From Deltaproteobacteria bacterium UBA2957 (lineage in GTDB: Bacteria > Myxococcota_A > UBA796), in NCBI GenBank assembly GCA_002348535.1, contig DEBL01000196.1:4995-21649 (forward strand): a stretch of DNA of 16,655 bases, in the 5' to 3' direction. The notes below the pieces were generated by a model that saw only the letters and a list, made by a program, of their open reading frames with translations, made no database searches and was not told the origin of the DNA. This document shows, one piece after another, positions 14,789 through 16,655 of the stretch. Each line of letters begins with the position of its first letter. The stretch's first letter is position 1. The position numbers and the translations under genes were made by a program.

Positions 14789-15502
14789 ATGGCCGTGATG
14801 ACAAACCCTGAAGTACCAATTCGCGCGCGTGCCTTGGCTCGTCGGGTCGATGTCGTCCACGGATTCTGCACGCGGACGGACACGCACGGCGCTTCGCTTG
14901 ATTTGCGGACCGGCGCGGACGCACGTGTGTGGGATCGCGTATCCATCGAGGTGGCCGGATCGGTTCGGCCCATGGCCCATGCGTCGCAAGTGCATGGTCG
15001 GTCTGTGCGGTATGCCTCGGGGCCCGGCAGCGTGGGGGAGGCGGACGCCATTTGGACGGATGTTCCAGACTTACTGCTTGTCATTCGTACTGCGGATTGT
15101 GTGCCGATAGTCATCGCCGGCGTGGGTGCAGTGGCAGTGATTCATGCGGGATGGCGTGGTTTAGCTGCGGGAGTAATCGCGGCGACCATCGATGCCATGG
15201 GGCAATGTGGGCCGTTGCATGCAGCGGTTGGGCCTGCGATCTGCTTGAGTTGCTATGAAGTTGGCGAAGAGGTGGTCGCAGGGCTTGCAACGTGGACGCC
15301 GGAACACGAGTTTGTCGATCGCACGGGGAAACGGCCGCATGTGGACCCCGGTGCTGCTGCAGTCGCTCAACTGAGAGAGGGCGGTGTTCAAACCATCGAA
15401 CGGGTCACCGTCTGCAGCCGTTGCGACCCGCGATTGTGGAGCCATCGACAGGAGGGCGCCCATGCGGGTCGGCAAGGCAGTGTTATTGGGTTGCGATGCT
15501 AA
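14789..15502 (+). CDS. pgeF: Peptidoglycan editing factor PgeF (YfiH/LACC1 family)
   Basis: Members of this family (YfiH, YlmD, LACC1) have purine-nucleoside phosphorylase and deaminase activity in vitro. In E. coli, YfiH/PgeF prevents wrong L-Ser entry into the peptidoglycan stem. The 237-residue product shows QVHG with His69, TADCVPIVI with Cys104, HAGWRGLAAGV with His119, GPAICLSCYEVGEEV near 148-162, and a late CSRCDPRLWSHRQEG then GRQ. The metal-site His/Cys/His set is therefore complete. The ATG at 14789 has GGAG six bases upstream. A TTG at 14777 has a stronger GGAGGTGG before it and would add four residues. The HAD gene ends 39 bases earlier. The stop overlaps the next start as ATGCTAA. 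Confidence 0.9.
   Translation: MAVMTNPEVPIRARALARRVDVVHGFCTRTDTHGASLDLRTGADARVWDRVSIEVAGSVRPMAHASQVHGRSVRYASGPGSVGEADAIWTDVPDLLLVIRTADCVPIVIAGVGAVAVIHAGWRGLAAGVIAATIDAMGQCGPLHAAVGPAICLSCYEVGEEVVAGLATWTPEHEFVDRTGKRPHVDPGAAAVAQLREGGVQTIERVTVCSRCDPRLWSHRQEGAHAGRQGSVIGLRC
15451..15456 (+). promoter_or_regulatory. Strong ribosome binding site inside pgeF
   Basis: GGAGGG lies five bases before an ATG at 15462, which reads MRVGKAVLLGC in a frame other than pgeF or the lipoprotein below. It may be chance, as the bases also encode a conserved pgeF segment, or it may be the true start signal of the downstream lipoprotein if the reading frame shifts once. Confidence 0.35.
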
Positions 15503-16542
15503 TTTGGTTGGCCGTTGCGTGTTCCGATCCGGAATATGGGCATTTGGGCAAGGCGTTGGAAGCCTACGAAGATGGGCGCGTAGCGTTGGCGACGGGTGCG
15601 CCAGAGGTCGCTGCAGAGGCCTTCGCAAGGGCGTCATCGCTTGACCCGGACCGTGCAGGTCTCGTGGCGTGGGAGGTGCGCGCGCTTCGCAGTCTTGGCG
15701 CAGACCACCAAGCATTGTCGCGGCTCAATTCAGGTGTCCAGCGGTTCAGGGATTCGGAACTGTTGCGATTTGAGCGTGCAAAGCTGCGGGCAAAGTTGGG
15801 GCAGTTCTCGGGCGCTGCTGAAGATCTCGTCTGGCTGTACGATCGCGAAGCGGTCCATCCTGTCAAAGTTGGGGAAATGGAGGCGTTTCGGTCTCTAAAA
15901 ACCGACCCATCCACCAAGGAGTTGGTGCCCGACCCGATTGTGACCGCCCAAGTCTGGGCGCCGGATGAAGCGGTTGTTGCAGGCGAGACCCATCCGATCG
16001 AGTTTGAGATCACCTCACGGACGGGTACCCCGGTGGAAATTTTACCGAGTGACGTGGGCGATGGAGACCTCGAGGTGGTCCGAATCATTGAGGATGTTGT
16101 TCAATCCAATAAAATATGGACCAAACGTGTCGTGCGTGCAGAGCGAGTGGCCACCGAGGCGGGTCCTACGGTGCTGGGGCCATGGGTCATTCAGGCGGGG
16201 TCGGCAATGGCGATAACGGACCGTGTAGTGGTGAATGCACTTGCGCTGGAGGGGGCTCTCGCCATGGATGGGACCGATAAACGCGGAGTAGTCTCCTTGA
16301 TGGTGCCATCGTCACGGTTTCCCGATGGGGGTCCTTCCTTCGAGCCGGACATTCAGGGGCACAGCTGGGCGATTTTACCGGCGGGTACGGTCTTGGAGTC
16401 AAGCGAACTCAGTGTCGGGCCGCACATGAGTCTTCGGCAATCGGGTCAACCTGTCTGGACGGCACAGTACGTGCACCCAAAGGCGGAAGCCCGGATCAAA
16501 CGAGGCGGTGCCGTCATCTTGGAGCATTCAGCGGGAGACTGA
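15496..16542 (+). CDS. Putative lipoprotein with TPR-like N-terminus and beta-domain
   Basis: The 348-residue product, starting at an ATG that overlaps the pgeF stop (ATGCTAA), begins MLIWLAVACSDPE. This suggests a very short lipoprotein signal with Cys9 lipidated, but there is no positive charge before the hydrophobic part and no ribosome binding site. Residues about 15-120 look like two or three TPR-type helical repeats (AAEAFARASSLDPD, ALSRLNSGVQRF). A middle beta-rich domain follows at about 150-250, with VWAPDEAVVAGETHPIEFEI and later TEAGPTVLGPWVIQAG. That pattern resembles BatD-like or other Ig-type periplasmic modules; this is inference. The C-terminal third has no recognised motif. 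Function unknown. The true start may differ (see findings). Confidence 0.65.
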   Translation: MLIWLAVACSDPEYGHLGKALEAYEDGRVALATGAPEVAAEAFARASSLDPDRAGLVAWEVRALRSLGADHQALSRLNSGVQRFRDSELLRFERAKLRAKLGQFSGAAEDLVWLYDREAVHPVKVGEMEAFRSLKTDPSTKELVPDPIVTAQVWAPDEAVVAGETHPIEFEITSRTGTPVEILPSDVGDGDLEVVRIIEDVVQSNKIWTKRVVRAERVATEAGPTVLGPWVIQAGSAMAITDRVVVNALALEGALAMDGTDKRGVVSLMVPSSRFPDGGPSFEPDIQGHSWAILPAGTVLESSELSVGPHMSLRQSGQPVWTAQYVHPKAEARIKRGGAVILEHSAGD

Positions 16543-16550
16543 TTGGGTCG

Positions 16551-16655
16551 TCACAGTCCGGTATCGACGGGCTCGGTTTCGAGGTCGCCGGTGTCAAGGC
16601 CGGGCGGGTCAGGGTCTGCATCGGCATCGGCATCGGCGTCTGCATCGGCGTCTGC
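16551..16655 (-). CDS. C-terminal tail of a surface or secreted protein with Asp-Ala repeats (truncated by window edge)
   Basis: Reading the minus strand from the window end, an open frame gives seven Ala-Asp pairs, then PDPPGLDTGDLETEPVDTGL and a TGA whose complement lies at 16551-16553. The acidic, low-complexity tail with DTG motifs resembles C-terminal or linker regions of secreted and cell-surface proteins of deltaproteobacteria. The body of the gene lies outside the window, so no function can be given. It converges on the lipoprotein gene with an 8-base gap. Confidence 0.6.
   Translation of the reverse strand, partial: ADADADADADADADPDPPGLDTGDLETEPVDTGL
16614..16655. repeat. Hexanucleotide-like tandem repeat coding for Ala-Asp pairs
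   Basis: Seven near-identical six-base units (plus strand GCATCG/GCGTCT type) lie in tandem and continue to the window edge. On the minus strand each encodes Ala-Asp. Such repeats can change length by replication slippage in whole codons. Confidence 0.7.

Noticed and set aside
15384..15644. Full 86-codon frame containing MRVGKAVLLG as a gene
   Set aside because: After the signal-like start the sequence is Gly/Arg-rich shadow of the lipoprotein frame; only its first codons are of interest.

Overview
The window reads as a chromosomal segment of a Gram-negative bacterium, most likely in the deltaproteobacterial sphere (Myxococcota, Bradymonadota or a relative). The outer-membrane machinery (LolA, a beta-barrel protein, several lipoproteins) shows a diderm. 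The NadD protein carries PVFAHAF and AFEDRVRWC-type stretches that I recall from myxobacterial NadD proteins. The Asp-Ala repeat tail at the right edge is also common in that group. GC content looks mid-to-high by eye. No tRNA, rRNA, CRISPR array, insertion sequence, phage gene or toxin-antitoxin pair was recognised. This is core-genome sequence, and I see no clearly new defence or mobile system.

Left part (1-7657), mostly plus strand. The 3' end of an unidentified gene is followed by a secreted outer-membrane beta-barrel protein. Convergent to it lies galE (UDP-glucose 4-epimerase, minus strand). Divergent from galE is ftsK (DNA translocase), followed by lolA (periplasmic lipoprotein carrier); the ftsK-lolA adjacency is also found in many Proteobacteria. 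Then come a small lipoprotein of unknown function, preceded by two short palindromes, and a DPM1-like family 2 glycosyltransferase.

Middle part (7672-13422), minus strand. This is one very compact operon, transcribed right to left: murI (glutamate racemase), ftsE, ftsX, envC, ctpA (S41 peptidase) and a YibQ-like divergent polysaccharide deacetylase. Every junction is a start/stop overlap or a 1-base gap. It joins the division ABC transporter FtsEX to its amidase-activating partner EnvC, a periplasmic carboxy-terminal protease and a D-glutamate supply enzyme. The LytM domain of EnvC lacks its metal ligands, as expected for a regulator. The YibQ-like protein has also lost the usual catalytic aspartates and the second metal motif, so it looks like a pseudoenzyme.

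Right part (13506-16655). A plus-strand, overlapping cluster runs divergently from murI: nadD, a HAD phosphatase, pgeF (peptidoglycan editing factor / purine nucleoside phosphorylase family) and a repeat-containing lipoprotein. The lipoprotein may start in another frame, because a much better ribosome binding site and signal-peptide start lie just upstream. The window closes with the C-terminal tail of a minus-strand protein made of Asp-Ala repeats.

Taken together, much of the window serves envelope growth and division: peptidoglycan precursor supply and fidelity (MurI, PgeF), septal hydrolysis control (FtsEX-EnvC), periplasmic proteolysis (CtpA), chromosome segregation at the septum (FtsK) and lipoprotein transport (LolA).
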